Shown piece after piece: positions 34,567-46,845 of a stretch of DNA of 64,000 nt. Below the pieces are notes generated by a model. The model was not told the origin of the DNA and did not search any database. It saw only the letters and a list, made by a program, of their open reading frames with translations. Position numbers and translations under genes: made by a program. Numbering within the stretch: the first letter of the stretch is position 1; every line of letters starts with the position of its first letter. The DNA lies in contig JAJNNY010000010.1 of NCBI GenBank assembly GCA_022453515.1, positions 62,001 to 126,000 of the forward strand, written 5' to 3'. Source of the stretch: Astrocystis sublimbata. Lineage: Eukaryota; Ascomycota; Sordariomycetes; Xylariales; Xylariaceae.

Positions 34567-35565
34567 GTAGAAGACCTCGAAACTAGATAACTATATGACG
34601 TCCAAATCACTGGATGCTCGATTCCAGCAGGAAATAACTTGCTCCAGTTAATAGGGTGCACTTGAAGCTATATTTCCTATCCTACTGCCATATTTAGCCG
34701 GTGATAGGGGACATCTCAGCCAATAGTCTCATTGAGAACAGATGTATAGACTGCATCTTGCCCGAAAGCTCAAACTGCCAGAAATTCACGGTTCCTAGGT
34801 AAGATGTGAGAACATGGGCAGATTACTGCCAGGTTGTATGTTATACGTGACAGTCACCATAGGGGACTATTCAAGTCAATGCAGGTAGTGAGTTTGACGT
34901 AATCCCATTGATATCACGGCGACCGAAGAATTGCTGAGCTAAACAACTTTGATAGAATTATATTGCGTGATTGGAAATTTGCGTCTCGCCATGCATGCTT
35001 CTCAATCATGCTGCCCAATGCTGCGGAGAGTGACAAGAGCGCGGGAGCGGCCTATGACGAGAATTAAAAAGTCTATTTATAGATTATCATGATATTTGTG
35101 GTGCTAGCTGAGCTTTAGAGCGTCGCAGATGCATGACAAGACCAACTATGATTGGCTAACATTAGTATAACACGGCGAGGAGGTAATAGCGAGACGTTAA
35201 CCAGATCGGCCTAAGGATGCTGACTTGGTTGCCACTCGAGCACTATATGGAAAACGTCCCGAGCCATCTGAATGGCGCCTGGTGAACTGGTAAGATAACT
35301 ATATACGTCTTGTACTCCGGAAACATCGCTGATGTTATTGTATTACAATACCGTCTGTGTCGTCGATTGTGACGATTGTATACTTATCCTTGTTTTGTTA
35401 AGCGATCCATGGTGATCGAGATTTCATAAGGCTTGCTAGGGACCCTAGCAACTCTCCACTCGTCAGCCTACCTACCGTAAGCTTGGGTCAGTACAGATAA
35501 ACAGAGCTAAGTCCCATCTCTTGGGCCCAAGTCTGGCAACTTGGTGTTCCTGAGCCAATTTTCAA
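34567..35565. other. Intergenic, AT-rich, divergent genes
   Basis: Shared upstream DNA of the GH6 and DUF3176 genes. It is AT-rich with many short A/T runs (for example 35064-35100). No coding frame supported. Confidence 0.5.
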
Positions 35566-37887
35566 ATGGGATCAAATATACCAGATGGACTCTATCCACA
35601 GGGAGATGTGCGACAATGGACCCCGTCACCGCTCTCTGAGCATGGACAGTACGAACAGTACGCTTTTCAACCAGTTTCCAATACGTATTATGGGGGCGCC
35701 GAATACTACACTCAGCCTGGCGTGTCTTACGCGCACGACCAAGTTCCGAACACTGCGTACCTGAAGAGTGCAAGTTCTACCTACCAGCCTGTCCAAGCTT
35801 CTCAGACGCCGCCGGAAAGGAAATCAAGTCATTGGAACCCCTGGACATGGGAGATAGCCAACTGTTTCCTCCTTTTGGTTTCCCTATTCGCTATCTTGGC
35901 GACGCTCTACCCTCACGATGGACAGCCACTGCCTCAATGGCCGTTTTCGATAACCATCAACGCTCTGCTCTCTATATATGCCGTTGTCATGAAAGCGAGC
36001 ATGCTACTGATTCTGACGTCTGGAATCGGGCAGCTTCAGTGGAGCTGGTTCCTCCACTCTCGGCCGCTGAAAGATGTGGCTCGGTATCGCGACGCTGCGT
36101 CAGGTCCCATAGGATCGCTTTCGTGGCTCTGTAAATACCATGTCCGTCAGCCTTTGACCGCGTTAGCAGCCTTGATCATCATTGCAGCCGTCGCAGTTGA
36201 TCCGTTCATTCAGCAATTGACGAAGCCTGTCGACTGCAAGCGATTCGAGAACGATGATTTACCAGCATCCATACCCCGTACGAATTATTTGAGCTACGAC
36301 ACCAACTCTTTCCCGTCGGATCTATTGGGCTCCCTTGCGTCGGGCTTTTACACACCCCAGAATCTCTCAGACTTTACCTGCGGCACAGGTAATTGTACAT
36401 TTGACGCGGAATACAGTAGCCTGGCCTACTGCAGTGTTTGTGAGGATGTGTCAGCCAGTACCAAAATTGACGAGCGCTGCACGGTATATCAAGATGGAAA
36501 ATTAAAACTTGGAAGCTGTTATGAATCAGAACTTCCCAAGGGTGCAAGCATATCCGAGTATAATCTGACCACCACGGTGACAGCGGCTAATACACCTGTG
36601 TCGCTGAATTATCACTGGGAGTTCGATTTTCAAAGTGGAAGGGTAGCCACGCCAAAAGAAAATGTTTTCGGGGTCGGTCGAGTACCTCGCCGTCTGGATA
36701 CGACCAGCCCTAATAACACTATCAACGCCATCAGTTTAGGCAACGATTTAGCTTTGATACTTCCGAAAACGGACTATTCATTTACCCCGTATGATCCAAA
36801 TGGCGACGGCAACAGGACGGGCTGCGCTGATGCAGCGTCCAACAATACCTGGTGGTGCCGGCAATGGGGCGCCGCTACTTGTTCACTCCAGCCTTGCGTT
36901 CGCAGCTATACCGCTGATGTGGAAAGTGGTCGATTAAGGGAAAAACTGGTCGACCAATCCAAAGCGAATTCGACCTGGGGATACGGCGAATCACCTTCGT
37001 CTGAAGGGATCATTGTCCTGCAAAACTATCTCGCCGTCGTGGACACCAAGTGCATCAACGACGCTGAGAGAAAGGAGCTCCTGGGAGCAGGCTACGCAGT
37101 AGACACCAATACTCGTTGGCTCCCATACAACGTGACATTCGACCCTCGCGTTGGCACGCCAGCCGACGCTGCATTTCCACAGTCGCTACTGGCCCACGAG
37201 TGTCTGTACATTATGGATGCGTCTTTTGTCGATGACATCTGGACGTACATTCTCAGTCAGTTCATCTCGGGAGTTGTTGAGCGTGAGTACCCGAACGGGG
37301 CACACCAGCCCAGCTATTCTGGCCCAACGCAGCTTCTCTCCCTATTTGACTCGTCACATGTTGATGAGGAAAACATCAACAATGCTCTCGGTAGGCTTGC
37401 CGATGCGATGACCTTGTGGATCCGTACGCATGGGCACGCCTCCCATAGCAAACGTGCCGTCGGCCAAGAATACCACAACTCAATCTGTGTGAAGGTCAAC
37501 TGGGACTGGGTTGCCTTACCAGCCGTATTGACTGGTCTGACACTGCTCTTCTTCTTGTTGACCGTTATCTCGACCTATCGTCAAAGGCTGCCTATATGGA
37601 AAGGATCGCCTCTTACATTTCTATTCCATGGACCCGGAGGCATGACCTGGGTTGATTCCAACCTTGTAGCTGCCAATGTGAAGCCAGACAGAGTGGCTGA
37701 CCTCACGACCGATCGCGGAATGCAGGAGTTTGCGAACAATATCACTGTGCGGGTGTCACGCGAATCTCTTCAGCTGCGGCAGGTTGAGCCTAGCCAGTTA
37801 AAGATGCGGAAGCCCCGAAGTCGATGGCTGTGGAAATCACGCAAGAGCCAATCGGACGGGGATAACTTGGTATATTCTAATATGTAG
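35566..37887 (+). CDS. DUF3176 multi-pass membrane protein
   Basis: Intronless, 773 aa. The family is fungal-specific and of unknown function. The N-terminal 85 residues are Tyr/Gln/Pro-rich cytosolic-type sequence. Three membrane segments follow: NCFLLLVSLFAILATLY (about 98-115), the segment around INALLSIYAVVMKASMLLIL (about 130-150) and LTALAALIIIAAVAVDPFI (about 200-218). A large, cysteine-containing outer domain with many N-glycosylation sequons (such as NCTFD, NNTW, NVTFD) spans about 220-640. A last helix at about 646-668 (LPAVLTGLTLLFFLLTVIST) leads to a basic tail. DUF3176 hallmarks seen are the WNPWTWE start of the domain and IQQLTKPVDC after helix 3. It is probably a plasma-membrane protein. 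Confidence 0.85.
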   Translation: MGSNIPDGLYPQGDVRQWTPSPLSEHGQYEQYAFQPVSNTYYGGAEYYTQPGVSYAHDQVPNTAYLKSASSTYQPVQASQTPPERKSSHWNPWTWEIANCFLLLVSLFAILATLYPHDGQPLPQWPFSITINALLSIYAVVMKASMLLILTSGIGQLQWSWFLHSRPLKDVARYRDAASGPIGSLSWLCKYHVRQPLTALAALIIIAAVAVDPFIQQLTKPVDCKRFENDDLPASIPRTNYLSYDTNSFPSDLLGSLASGFYTPQNLSDFTCGTGNCTFDAEYSSLAYCSVCEDVSASTKIDERCTVYQDGKLKLGSCYESELPKGASISEYNLTTTVTAANTPVSLNYHWEFDFQSGRVATPKENVFGVGRVPRRLDTTSPNNTINAISLGNDLALILPKTDYSFTPYDPNGDGNRTGCADAASNNTWWCRQWGAATCSLQPCVRSYTADVESGRLREKLVDQSKANSTWGYGESPSSEGIIVLQNYLAVVDTKCINDAERKELLGAGYAVDTNTRWLPYNVTFDPRVGTPADAAFPQSLLAHECLYIMDASFVDDIWTYILSQFISGVVEREYPNGAHQPSYSGPTQLLSLFDSSHVDEENINNALGRLADAMTLWIRTHGHASHSKRAVGQEYHNSICVKVNWDWVALPAVLTGLTLLFFLLTVISTYRQRLPIWKGSPLTFLFHGPGGMTWVDSNLVAANVKPDRVADLTTDRGMQEFANNITVRVSRESLQLRQVEPSQLKMRKPRSRWLWKSRKSQSDGDNLVYSNM

Positions 37888-39266
37888 AGCAATGGATGCG
37901 AGGATATAATGTGATACGTGGACCTCGGGTTCCTGCATTGTTATCTGCTTGTGGCCCATATTATTTATCACAATACAAGGCTTCTTCAAGGTTGTCACTG
38001 GGCCAAATTATGAATGCCGCTTGTCTGACCGGGGTACAGTTCACCGCAGCCCTAATCATTCAGGTTTTGACATTCCACGGGACCTGGGATCCGAGATTCA
38101 GATGACAGATCGTAGGGAATAGCAAATGTTGAGAGCAAATAGAGAATAGGACATCAAGTCCATCATCATGGCTGTCTGGTCGTCGGGGAAATCGATGATA
38201 CCGTCAGCAAAAGGACTCCATGATGCAAAGGTGCCGTCAAAAGCTCTGGGACGAGCTCCATTAGCCGACACTTACACATGCTCCGGTACCGAGATGCCGA
38301 GATCGGTTTATCACTGATGAAACTGTCATAAGTAAACGACAACTGTTGAGGGTATAAGCAGAAACGGGAGGGGGTCCTTTCGGACGTGACAGATTCTACA
38401 GCCCAGTCCGAGGAGGTCGGCCAAGCTGCCCAGATCTGCTGAATTGTGTGTGATTTACGCATAAGTTCGGCAGCAGGTCGCACAAGCAACGAAAGATGAT
38501 GAGAGACGGAGAGCTGATTTGCGCCAATCTTCCCCGAGTGATGCCAAGACAGTAGTTCCTGCTAGCGCATCAGGGTCTGCGAATTGCTTCCTGCTCGAGG
38601 GATGTTGTGTTCATCGTGGCGATGAGAGCAAGAATAGTCGAGAGCTTTGCGACCCAGGATGCCAGGCACGCCAGACAACAGGCGAGACAGGCATAGGCAC
38701 GTCGGGAACGGGGCCTGCCGCTCAACTACGGTATGGCAAGCTGGCACGCCCGGCACAGCGCTCGCCAATTCGTCCCGATTGATCTAGAATATAGGAATAG
38801 CGTGTCCGCTAAGTCGAGGCTGACGACTGGTGTCAAGCCCGAACTGCGCTAGACTCGACTATCTGTTCATGGATTTGCCCAGATCAGCGCCAACAAGCTC
38901 TAGCACACGCTTATGACGGGCCACGACGGGCCACGACGGGAAACAGATGGAGCTGCTCTCTCACAAAAGACCATTTCTGGCGGTCACTCGACCCAATCTG
39001 GGCGAGTGGCTACCGGCTGCATGGTTGATCCTCCCAAGATGGTATCTAGATTCACGATCGCATCCAGATCTTGGGGTCTAGGCCTGCAGATTTATTCATC
39101 TTCGTGCGACCATGGAGCAGCGAGGCTTGGGCACTGTCGTTGGCCGGGTCATATATCTTTCGTGGTGCCGGCTATCAAGACCCATGGGGATGGGACGCTC
39201 TCAAGTCACAATCTGGTCGATTTCTAAGATTCGTGGATAGGCTGTGAGGCCGGCCGACTATTCGAC
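37888..39266. other. Intergenic, nothing recognised apart from a short repeat
   Basis: About 1.4 kb between tandem genes. At 38913-38941 the unit GACGGGCCAC is repeated about 2.5 times. Open frames at 38166-38489, 38519-38782 and 38913-39227 have no recognisable motif and were not called. Confidence 0.5.
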
Positions 39267-42200
39267 ATGTGGTTCCCATCCCTACTGTCGCTGACCCTTC
39301 TGGGAACAGCTGCGGCCCAACAGTACCAAGGCACACCTTATGACAACCAGATGTCCAATGTGCCTGGCTCTGAGAAGGTGTTCTGGAAGATAACCGGTAA
39401 GCGTGAAACAAGAGCCCTTCTCGATCGTTTTCAAAAGCGACCTATCTAATATTCCAGCACCAGACAAGAAAGGTCGAACATTTTCACAGTTGAACTACTT
39501 CTCTCAGAATGGGAATGGCCAAAAACTCAAAACGCCTGATGTGAAAAGAGTGGTTCTCATCGTACACGGATTGAACAGAGACCCGGACACATACATGTCA
39601 AATGCTCTATCTGCTTTGTCACAGAACAGCGATGGACCCGCCAACTTTGCAAACACCCAGATCATAGGTTCGTGAATGCTCTCCAAATCTCGCCGGGGTC
39701 AGTCTTGCTAACGCAGAGCAGCCCCTATGTTTCCGACTGGGGACGACAAGGTTAGAGGCTATCCTTGGGATTATACGGCTCCGGCTGGCGGTTACGGATC
39801 GACATCAAATGCGTTGGTGTGGAAAGGTTCTGGGTGGATGTCTGGGGACAACAACCAGTATCCTCGACTGCAAATCGCCACGTCCTCATATGACTGCCTT
39901 GACCAGATAATCCAATATTTCGGCAATAAGACCCTGTACCCCAACCTCAACCAGATTGTCGTTGCTGGCCACTCGGCTGGGGCGCAGACAGTGCAGCGCT
40001 ACGCATCTGTTAGCAAAGACATGAGCAGTTCCTTGGGCAAAACGCGACTCACTTATTGGATCGGCAATCCGAACAGCTGGCTTTGGTTCAATACATCGCG
40101 TCCCCTGGATCCATCGACATGCTCAGTCTATGATGACTGGCGCAATGGTCTTTCCAATTACAGTCCGTCATATAACACAGATCTAGTTGCGCGAGGCGGT
40201 GATGCTGTGCGGGCAAACTACCAATCCAAGTCGATTGCTTATCTACGCTCACTCCAAGACTTTGGAGATGATTCGAGTGACTGCGCACCCTTTACCCAAG
40301 GCGGCAACAGAGATGAACGCTTTTTCAATTTCATCGCAAGCTTCCCGCCTACCTGTCGCGGAGCATCCGATGCTGCTTGCGACACGATAGATTACATCGA
40401 AGCTGGCCACGATGCCGGCGCCGCCTTTGCTTCCTCATCTGGCCGGGCTCGGCTGTTTAATGACAACTTCGATGGAAGTTTGAACAGAGCTAAGGATTTC
40501 TACTGCCCCCGCCAGGCCCAAGGCGACAGCCCTTTCCCTGATGCAACCTGCAAAACAATTGCCTCAGATACGCCCACTGGCGCATACAACGGCATGACCT
40601 ACCAGGGCTGCTTCTCGGACGAAGGAACCACCCGAACTCTCGGGTCTTTCTTATACAATGATGACGGGAACACCGTTGACTTGTGTACTTCCACATGTGC
40701 TCAAAAGGGCTATAAGTTGGCTGGAATGGAATATGGATCAGAATGTTACTGCGGAAACAAGGTGGCCGCAGGCACGCAGCGAGTCGGAGACCGTGGCTGC
40801 TCTACCACTTGTCCTGGCAACAGCACTCAGAGATGTGGTACAAACCATCGTGTCTCTATATGGGGAACCTCAGCTCCAGTCCAGGTGATTCCAGCCAGGG
40901 CACCGCCGACGGTTGGCGACTATCAGTACGCAGGTTGCTACCTGGACTCAAACCCGTCCCGTGCCTTGGCATCCAAGCAAACTGCCTCATCTGATATGAC
41001 CAACGGTGCTTGCGCGACTTTCTGCTCGGGATACAAATACTTTGCTACCGAATATTCTTCAGAGTGCTACTGTGGTGACATCGTCGCGCCAGGCAACACG
41101 AAGGCTGCTAGTGCAGATTGTTCCATGGTCTGCGCCGGGGACGACTCTCAGCTCTGCGGTGCTGGCAATCGACTTACTCTCTATGCCATCAACGGGACTG
41201 CAGTTGAATTTGGGCAGACAACTACAACTACAACTACCACGAGCAAGACTGGCCCTACTACGACCCCTGACAAAGGTCCAGCTTGCCCTGCCAGCGACAA
41301 CTCTCTCTACCAATCTGCGGATGCCTCTTTTGAGGTCCATTGCGGTATTGACTACGCGGGTGGTGATATTGGTGCGCTCAATGCCAACACCTTCGGAGGA
41401 TGCATCGATGCGTGTGCCTCAACCGCCGGCTGCAAGGCGGTAGCGTACGTTGGCGCCTCATGCTATCTTAAAGGAAGTATCGGTGCTCCAAACCCGAACG
41501 GAGCTGTCTGGGGTGCCAGAGTTGCTGCCTCCTCGCTGACTTCCTCGACAACATCCACGACATCTGCATCCACAACCACAACCACAACCACAACCACACA
41601 AGTTACTAACACACCAACTTCACTTCCTCCAGGAAACCCAGTTTGCCCAGCTTCCGATGGAGCGATCTATCAATCTGGAGCAGATAACTCATTCGAAGTC
41701 CACTGTGGTATTGACTATTCGGGTAACGATATTGCGGCGTACGATGGGGTTGCCACCTTCGCCAAATGTATGGACAAATGCAGCACAACGGGCGGCTGCA
41801 GTGCGGTAGCTTACCTCGGACAGTCGTGCTACTTGAAGGGGTCTGTCGGAGCGCCTAATCGTAATGGAGGTGTTTGGGGTGCTAAAATCGTCGCTTCAAC
41901 AACTACCTCCTCTAGCACATCCACTTCCCCCACCACGCCCTCAACAACATCTGCTTCCACGGCTTCATCCTCACCAGTAACCTGCCCTGGCTCAGATGGC
42001 AAGACTTACACGGCTTCCAGCGGTGAAGAGTTCCTCTTACAATGTGGAACCGACCACGCAGGAGGGGATATTGGAGCTCTGGGACTCGGCTCGTACCAGG
42101 AGTGTCTCGAAGCATGCGCAAGACGGGATGGCTGCGTCGCATTGGCACATATCGGCGGCGCCTGCTACCTCAAAGGCTCGATCGGAGCAGAGGTAAAGAA

Positions 42201-42918
42201 TGGGGTTTCCGGGGCCATTCTGAAGTCCGCGGCGACAACAACCACCACCACTACCACTACTGCAACCGCAACTGCTTCCCCTGCTCCGGTTGTCACTTCC
42301 ATCTCCTGCCCTGCTTCGAACCAGACCACCTATACATCAGCCGGCGGTGATGATTTTGTCGTCGAGTGCGGAAAAGACTTCGCCGGTGGTGATCTGAAGG
42401 GCTTATCAGCGAGCACATTTGCAGGTTGTCTAGACGCTTGCTCCAACACTGATGGATGCGTTGCTTTGGCTTATGTGGGTAACGCGTGCTACCTCAAATC
42501 TAAACTGAATGCACCTGTGCTAAATGGAGTCTGGGGTGCGCGCCTTGCAACCCCTGGGTCACCCAGCACCACGACAACAACTCGGGTCGCTACCAACCCT
42601 GCCTCAACATTTGCCACCTCAACAACACCGCGTCCCACATCAACCTCGGTGGCGGTGACCTGCCCTGCTGATGACGGCAAGACGTACACTGCGTCTACGG
42701 GAACGCGCTTCAACGTGCAGTGTGGTACCGATCACGCAGGCGGGGACATGCCCTCTCCCAATCCGGCTTACGTCTCGGACTTCACATCGTGCCTCGAAAC
42801 ATGTGCGAAGCGCGAGGGGTGCATGTCCGTTGCCTTGGCTGGAGGTGCTTGCTATTTGAAGGGTAGCGTTGGTGCTCCGATACAGAACGGCGTCTTTGGT
42901 GCGGTCGTTGTGAGTTAA
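39267..42918 (+). CDS. Secreted alpha/beta hydrolase with 2 WSC and 5 PAN/apple-like domains (3 exons)
   Basis: Exons 39267-39396, 39458-39667 and 39722-42918 encode 1178 aa. A signal peptide (MWFPSLLSLTLLGTAAAQQ) precedes an alpha/beta hydrolase fold: VVLIVHGLNRDP, then the nucleophile elbow VVAGHSAGAQTVQRYA (Ser near residue 198) and YIEAGHDAG. Two WSC domains follow at about 406-497 and 512-603 (ECYCGNKVAAG and ECYCGDIVAPG), carbohydrate-binding modules of cell-wall proteins. Then come five copies of a roughly 80-residue PAN/apple-like unit (about 634-716, 754-838, 866-949, 975-1057 and 1093-1178), each with HCGIDYAGGDI-type, GGCIDAC-type and ACYLKGSIGAP-type blocks. The units are separated by Ser/Thr-rich linkers likely to be O-glycosylated. 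Wall or host-polymer binding is inferred. The units differ enough to be old duplications. Confidence 0.88.
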
Positions 42919-44576
42919 TGACTGATGAAACTGATGGGAATATTACTTGCATCATGGGAGTCAAGGCGAACTGCATCTTGTGTTAAATATTTACTATCAG
43001 CGTGCAATATAATTTTAATATAATATACCACTCAAGAGATATCTATATATTTTGTTGCTTAGACTTGATTTCTCTATCTGTCCCTTGTCTTGCGTGTCTC
43101 GAGTCTTTGTTGAGTCAAGTTCTATTCGCCTACAAGCAGTCGACCGACTCATTGCGGAGCCCTTGAATCACACCTTGGAAGACATCTTATAATCATCTGG
43201 TGTGGTTTCATGTTCAGTGAATGGCACGTCTATCCTTATCATTATGTATAGACTATAATCACACACAACCACTTGCAGTTGAGATTACAGGCGCATCACC
43301 AAAATGTTGTAGCGCACCTTTCTCGCTGAGCAATCACCGGAGCCCCAATATAATTAAACTTGCTCCAGAAAGTTCTTCGGTATGATGATCAAAGGGAAAT
43401 TTCCAGACAAAGGACAGCACTGCAATCACTGAGCAACAACGAATATATTAGAAAAGCACAATCATAACCAACTGCATATCGCGTGTCAAATAGGACAGCT
43501 AGCTCATCTGTCACTCCGTAGTCAGCGTCGTAAGTAGGCGCCAAGAAGCGAGTAACCAATAGGCTGATAGAGGTTAAAGGTGATCGAACGATCAAAACAG
43601 GTCAGCGCCTCGTTTGAAAAAAATGTATACTACCTATGTACCTAGTAGAAGCAGGCTTCCACAGTGAAGGGATATATAAGGTTTGCATTATGTGATGTCA
43701 TTTCCTAAAATGTGGTCGGTGAGAAAAAGGGTTTCATTCATACCATGTGTCGTGCCGTCCATCATGCAGTCCGATACGGCTCACAAGATACAAGCATTGA
43801 CGTGTACCTTGGAGCGAGAAACATCTAAAGAAGCCGCTGCTACCTCTAGGCATGCACGTTTGTGAGTGAATACAGAGCCGAGGTCTCTAATCACCACTTG
43901 TGAAAACTATGTGAGTTCCATTGAGGGATCTGACTTGGCATCAAGCAAGGATTCCCTTCGGGACTACTGCCGAGATGCAGGTGACAAGCTCACATGCATT
44001 ACCGAGTCTTTTAAGCGGGGGATTAATTGGTAAATCAACCGCTTCCAATGACAACCGATGTCAACATCATGGGCCCTTGGGCCCTCTACGTACTACTAAA
44101 TATTCCTTATTGAGACAATGAACGATGACCCAGACACTCACATAATCTGGGACTATGATAGGAGCTCATCCCCTTATAGTCAAGTGCCGCGCCAAAATTG
44201 CCCTGTCCTCTTGCGTATCATAACATAGAGTCGCAACAACGCGGCTACTAGACGCTCATATAGTGCTCACCGATTTACTTTCTCGGCGGTACGGAGGCTG
44301 GTTTAAGTATCTCCATTAATTCTACAGGTCTGGAAGAAATGGTTATTTCAATACTATTCAGAAGCGGGCCTGGGCCTCCATTATCATTTCGCCCTATTCA
44401 GGGCCCTCTGACCTCAGGTACCTTCAGCTCGCTTCGTACAAAAGAAACACGATGGGATGGAAAAACGCCCCTCGAAGACGTGACCTTATGCGGTTTCACT
44501 AGTCTTGTCACTCCGTGCAGTCGCTGCTGAATACGTTCTTTGTAACAACACCAAGACCAGGGGCAACTCTCCCAAG
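42919..44576. other. Intergenic, nothing recognised
   Basis: About 1.65 kb, moderately AT-rich, between two plus-strand genes. Short frames (for example 43389-43595 minus and 43921-44121 plus) lack motifs. It marks the left border of the accessory cluster. Confidence 0.5.
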
Positions 44577-45617
44577 ATGGCTAATCAGCACGTACCCTAC
44601 GCAACCGCGAATCATGACGAAGAGAAAGGTTTGCACCGAACACCCACTGGGGTGACGATGTCTCCTGAGCTGTTCGAGAAGGTACGGACTTTGTGTGTGG
44701 CCAAGTCTTGGCTTCAATGCTGAACGATATTCTACCTAGCTTTACATGACGCCCAAGGTCCCCCGCAGCGGTGATTACAACAAACGCTTTGCTAACCCAA
44801 CGGCACTTGGCTTCATCGGGTAAGTCATCGCCGAGGCCTTTCAGGATGCATGGATGCTCACTGTCACCAGTTTCGTCATATCGGCATCTACCTTTGCAAT
44901 GATCGTAATGGGATGGGGAGGAACCTCAGGTCTTTCCCCTGTGGCGTATGTGTGACCTATTCGCCCCTATCGAAATACTTGACGTAAGCTAATGGCAGAA
45001 AAGGGGAATATTTTTCTTCGTAGGGCCGGTCACGATGATCCTTGCTCTGATTTTCGAGTGGATCTTGGGAAACTTCTTCTCTATGATGGTAATGGGGCTG
45101 TTTTCTGTATTTTGGCTATCGTTTGGGCTCCTCCAGCTCCCGACCCTCGGTCTCGGTGTTCCCTTCGCCACGCCAGATGACCCGACAGGCATGGCATCGA
45201 GAGAGTACAACGCTGCTATAGGCCTCTACCTTATAGTATGGGGTTTCGCATTCTTCTCGTTCTTCCTCTTTACGACCAGGATCAATGCGGTTTTGGCGAC
45301 CATTTTCAGTCTTACGGCAACGGCGACGTGGCTCCTAGCTGGCTCTTATCTGAAGGTGTCCTGGGGCGATTATGAGGTTGCTGGCAAACTTCAAAAGGTA
45401 TGTGTCTTCACAGATAACAAGGGGCGTCGAACTCATTACTAATCGCAAAAAGGCTGGCGGTGCAATCATATTCTTCGTGGCCTTGTTGGGTTGGTATATG
45501 TGCTTCGTCATCATGGCTGGAGAGATGCGAATTCGATTTAACTTCCCAGTCGGTGACCTGAGCCATTTCTGGCCCAGCACCGACATTGAGCTGACTGCAC
45601 GTGAGCATAGCGACTGA
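44577..45617 (+). CDS. GPR1/FUN34/YaaH-family acetate/ammonium transporter (5 exons)
   Basis: Proposed exons are 44577-44681, 44740-44819, 44871-44945, 45004-45397 and 45453-45617, for 272 aa. The family signature NP-x-x-x-G appears as FANPTALGFIG at the start of the first membrane helix. Six hydrophobic segments follow (VISASTFAMIVMGWGG, GIFFFVGPVTMILALIFEWI, MMVMGLFSVFWLSFGLLQLP, NAAIGLYLIVWGFAFFSFFL, TIFSLTATATWLLAGSYL, IIFFVALLGWYMCFVIMAG). This matches the Ady2/Ato group of plasma-membrane acetate permeases, also linked to ammonium export. The 3' end is uncertain: a GTGAGC after TDIELTA could be another donor. Two of the introns are only about 50-58 bp, and every join restores the frame. 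Confidence 0.85.
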
Positions 45618-45931
45618 GAGTCGGGAGTGGGAACTCTGATATCCTTAGAGAAATCACGAGATCTTATAACTATAGGACCTGAGACAACACCGTGTCAATT
45701 ACTTTGTCCCAAAATATCGAACTACTATGCCACCCACCTTCCTATTTGCGATCGGGTCACTATGGAAAAGCGATTGCGACAATCGCGTATGGCAAGATGA
45801 ACGGGCCGATAGCCAAAAAATATAATGCAACAGAAAATTTGGAGGCACTGAAGCTAGAATATCCCTCTGCTGTTCGTAGTGGTACCAATGATAGAACGAG
45901 TATAGCAATGTTATCCATTATCATACAGTCG
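45618..45931. other. Intergenic between convergent genes
   Basis: 3' flanks of the transporter and TIGR04076 genes. An open frame at 45692-46120 on the plus strand is antisense to the latter and was not called. Confidence 0.5.
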
Positions 45932-46369
45932 CTATCCGTCCTTATTCAGTTGAACTGCAGTCACCTCAGAGTGATTGAATTTTCGCTTGCCAGTGCGGAT
46001 AATCTTCAATTGCGATTTGCAATGGGGATCCGGGCAGGCGATTACAGCGTCCGTTGTCATCCAGTCATTTGTGTGCGTCATCCGTTGCTTCGCAGCGAGG
46101 AGCGGCAGCACAGATGCTAGAGATAAGGTGTTAGAAACCATGATACTCTTTTGTAAACAAGTTTAAAAAAAGCAAGAGAAAAGGACATGGAAATGTTGAT
46201 GTGTACCAAGACTATATATGCTAATGCCCTGTCCGGGCGGAAGATGCATCATTTCGCCTTCCAAGGTAAAGTAATCCCCCGCACGCGCCCCGCAGAGGAT
46301 TCGTTCGCCAGGTGGGCAAATTACCTCAACTCGGAGGTCATATAGTTCGAACTCATCTTGAGAAGACAT
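45932..46369 (-). CDS. TIGR04076-family small protein (2 exons)
   Basis: Exons on the minus strand are 46369-46207 and 46116-45932, for 115 aa. It fits the TIGR04076 family of small proteins of unknown function. FELYDLRVEVICPPGERILC and GARAGDYFTLEGEMMHLPPG form the N-terminal half. The C-terminal half reads LLAAKQRMTHTNDWMTTDAV, ACPDPHCKSQLKIIRTGKRK and FNHSEVTAVQL. The cysteine pairs (ICP...ILC and CPDPHC) could bind a metal. Such proteins are often near oxidoreductases or natural-product genes, and here the neighbours are an aldo/keto reductase and UstYa-type proteins. The intron of about 90 bp has a GTACAC donor and a CTAG acceptor. Confidence 0.75.
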
Positions 46370-46845
46370 ATTGAGTTTATCGAGACTTCCAATGGTATCG
46401 GGGAAATATTTTATAGTTCGAGTGAACAGGTTGATTAAAGCGTCGCCGAGGACAAGAATTGTGGTGGCGGACAAGGTTGTGACAGCCTACTGATCCTTTG
46501 GCACTACTTCATTTTGCGACTCCTCTCAACTGCATCGGGAATCGAACAAGGTGGGGGCTAGCCGATAGATAGTCACAGATGGGAACACAAGCCGACTGCA
46601 TCATATAGCAATTGTTTGTTCCCATGAAAAAGGCAATTGCGCCTTGTTTCTTGTACAACAATGAGTTAAACGCCAAAATTGTAAAGGGCAGCATGACATG
46701 ATATGAAACAACATGATATGAAATCAATTGTGTGGCTCTGTGAAGACTCGACATGCCGTCCTGCGCTGTGTTTGGGCTTTCTAGCCTACAAATGTCTCGC
46801 TTTCTATATCCCAATCTTATTCGATGACAGAGTGCGCATCATGTT
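46370..46845. other. Intergenic, nothing recognised
   Basis: Promoter side of the TIGR04076 gene and 3' flank of the aldo/keto reductase. A short repeat ACATGATATGAAA(C/T)(A/C)A occurs twice at 46693-46721. Confidence 0.5.

Noticed and set aside
45692..46120. 142-codon plus-strand frame
   Set aside because: Antisense to the TIGR04076 gene, whose two exons give recognisable family motifs.
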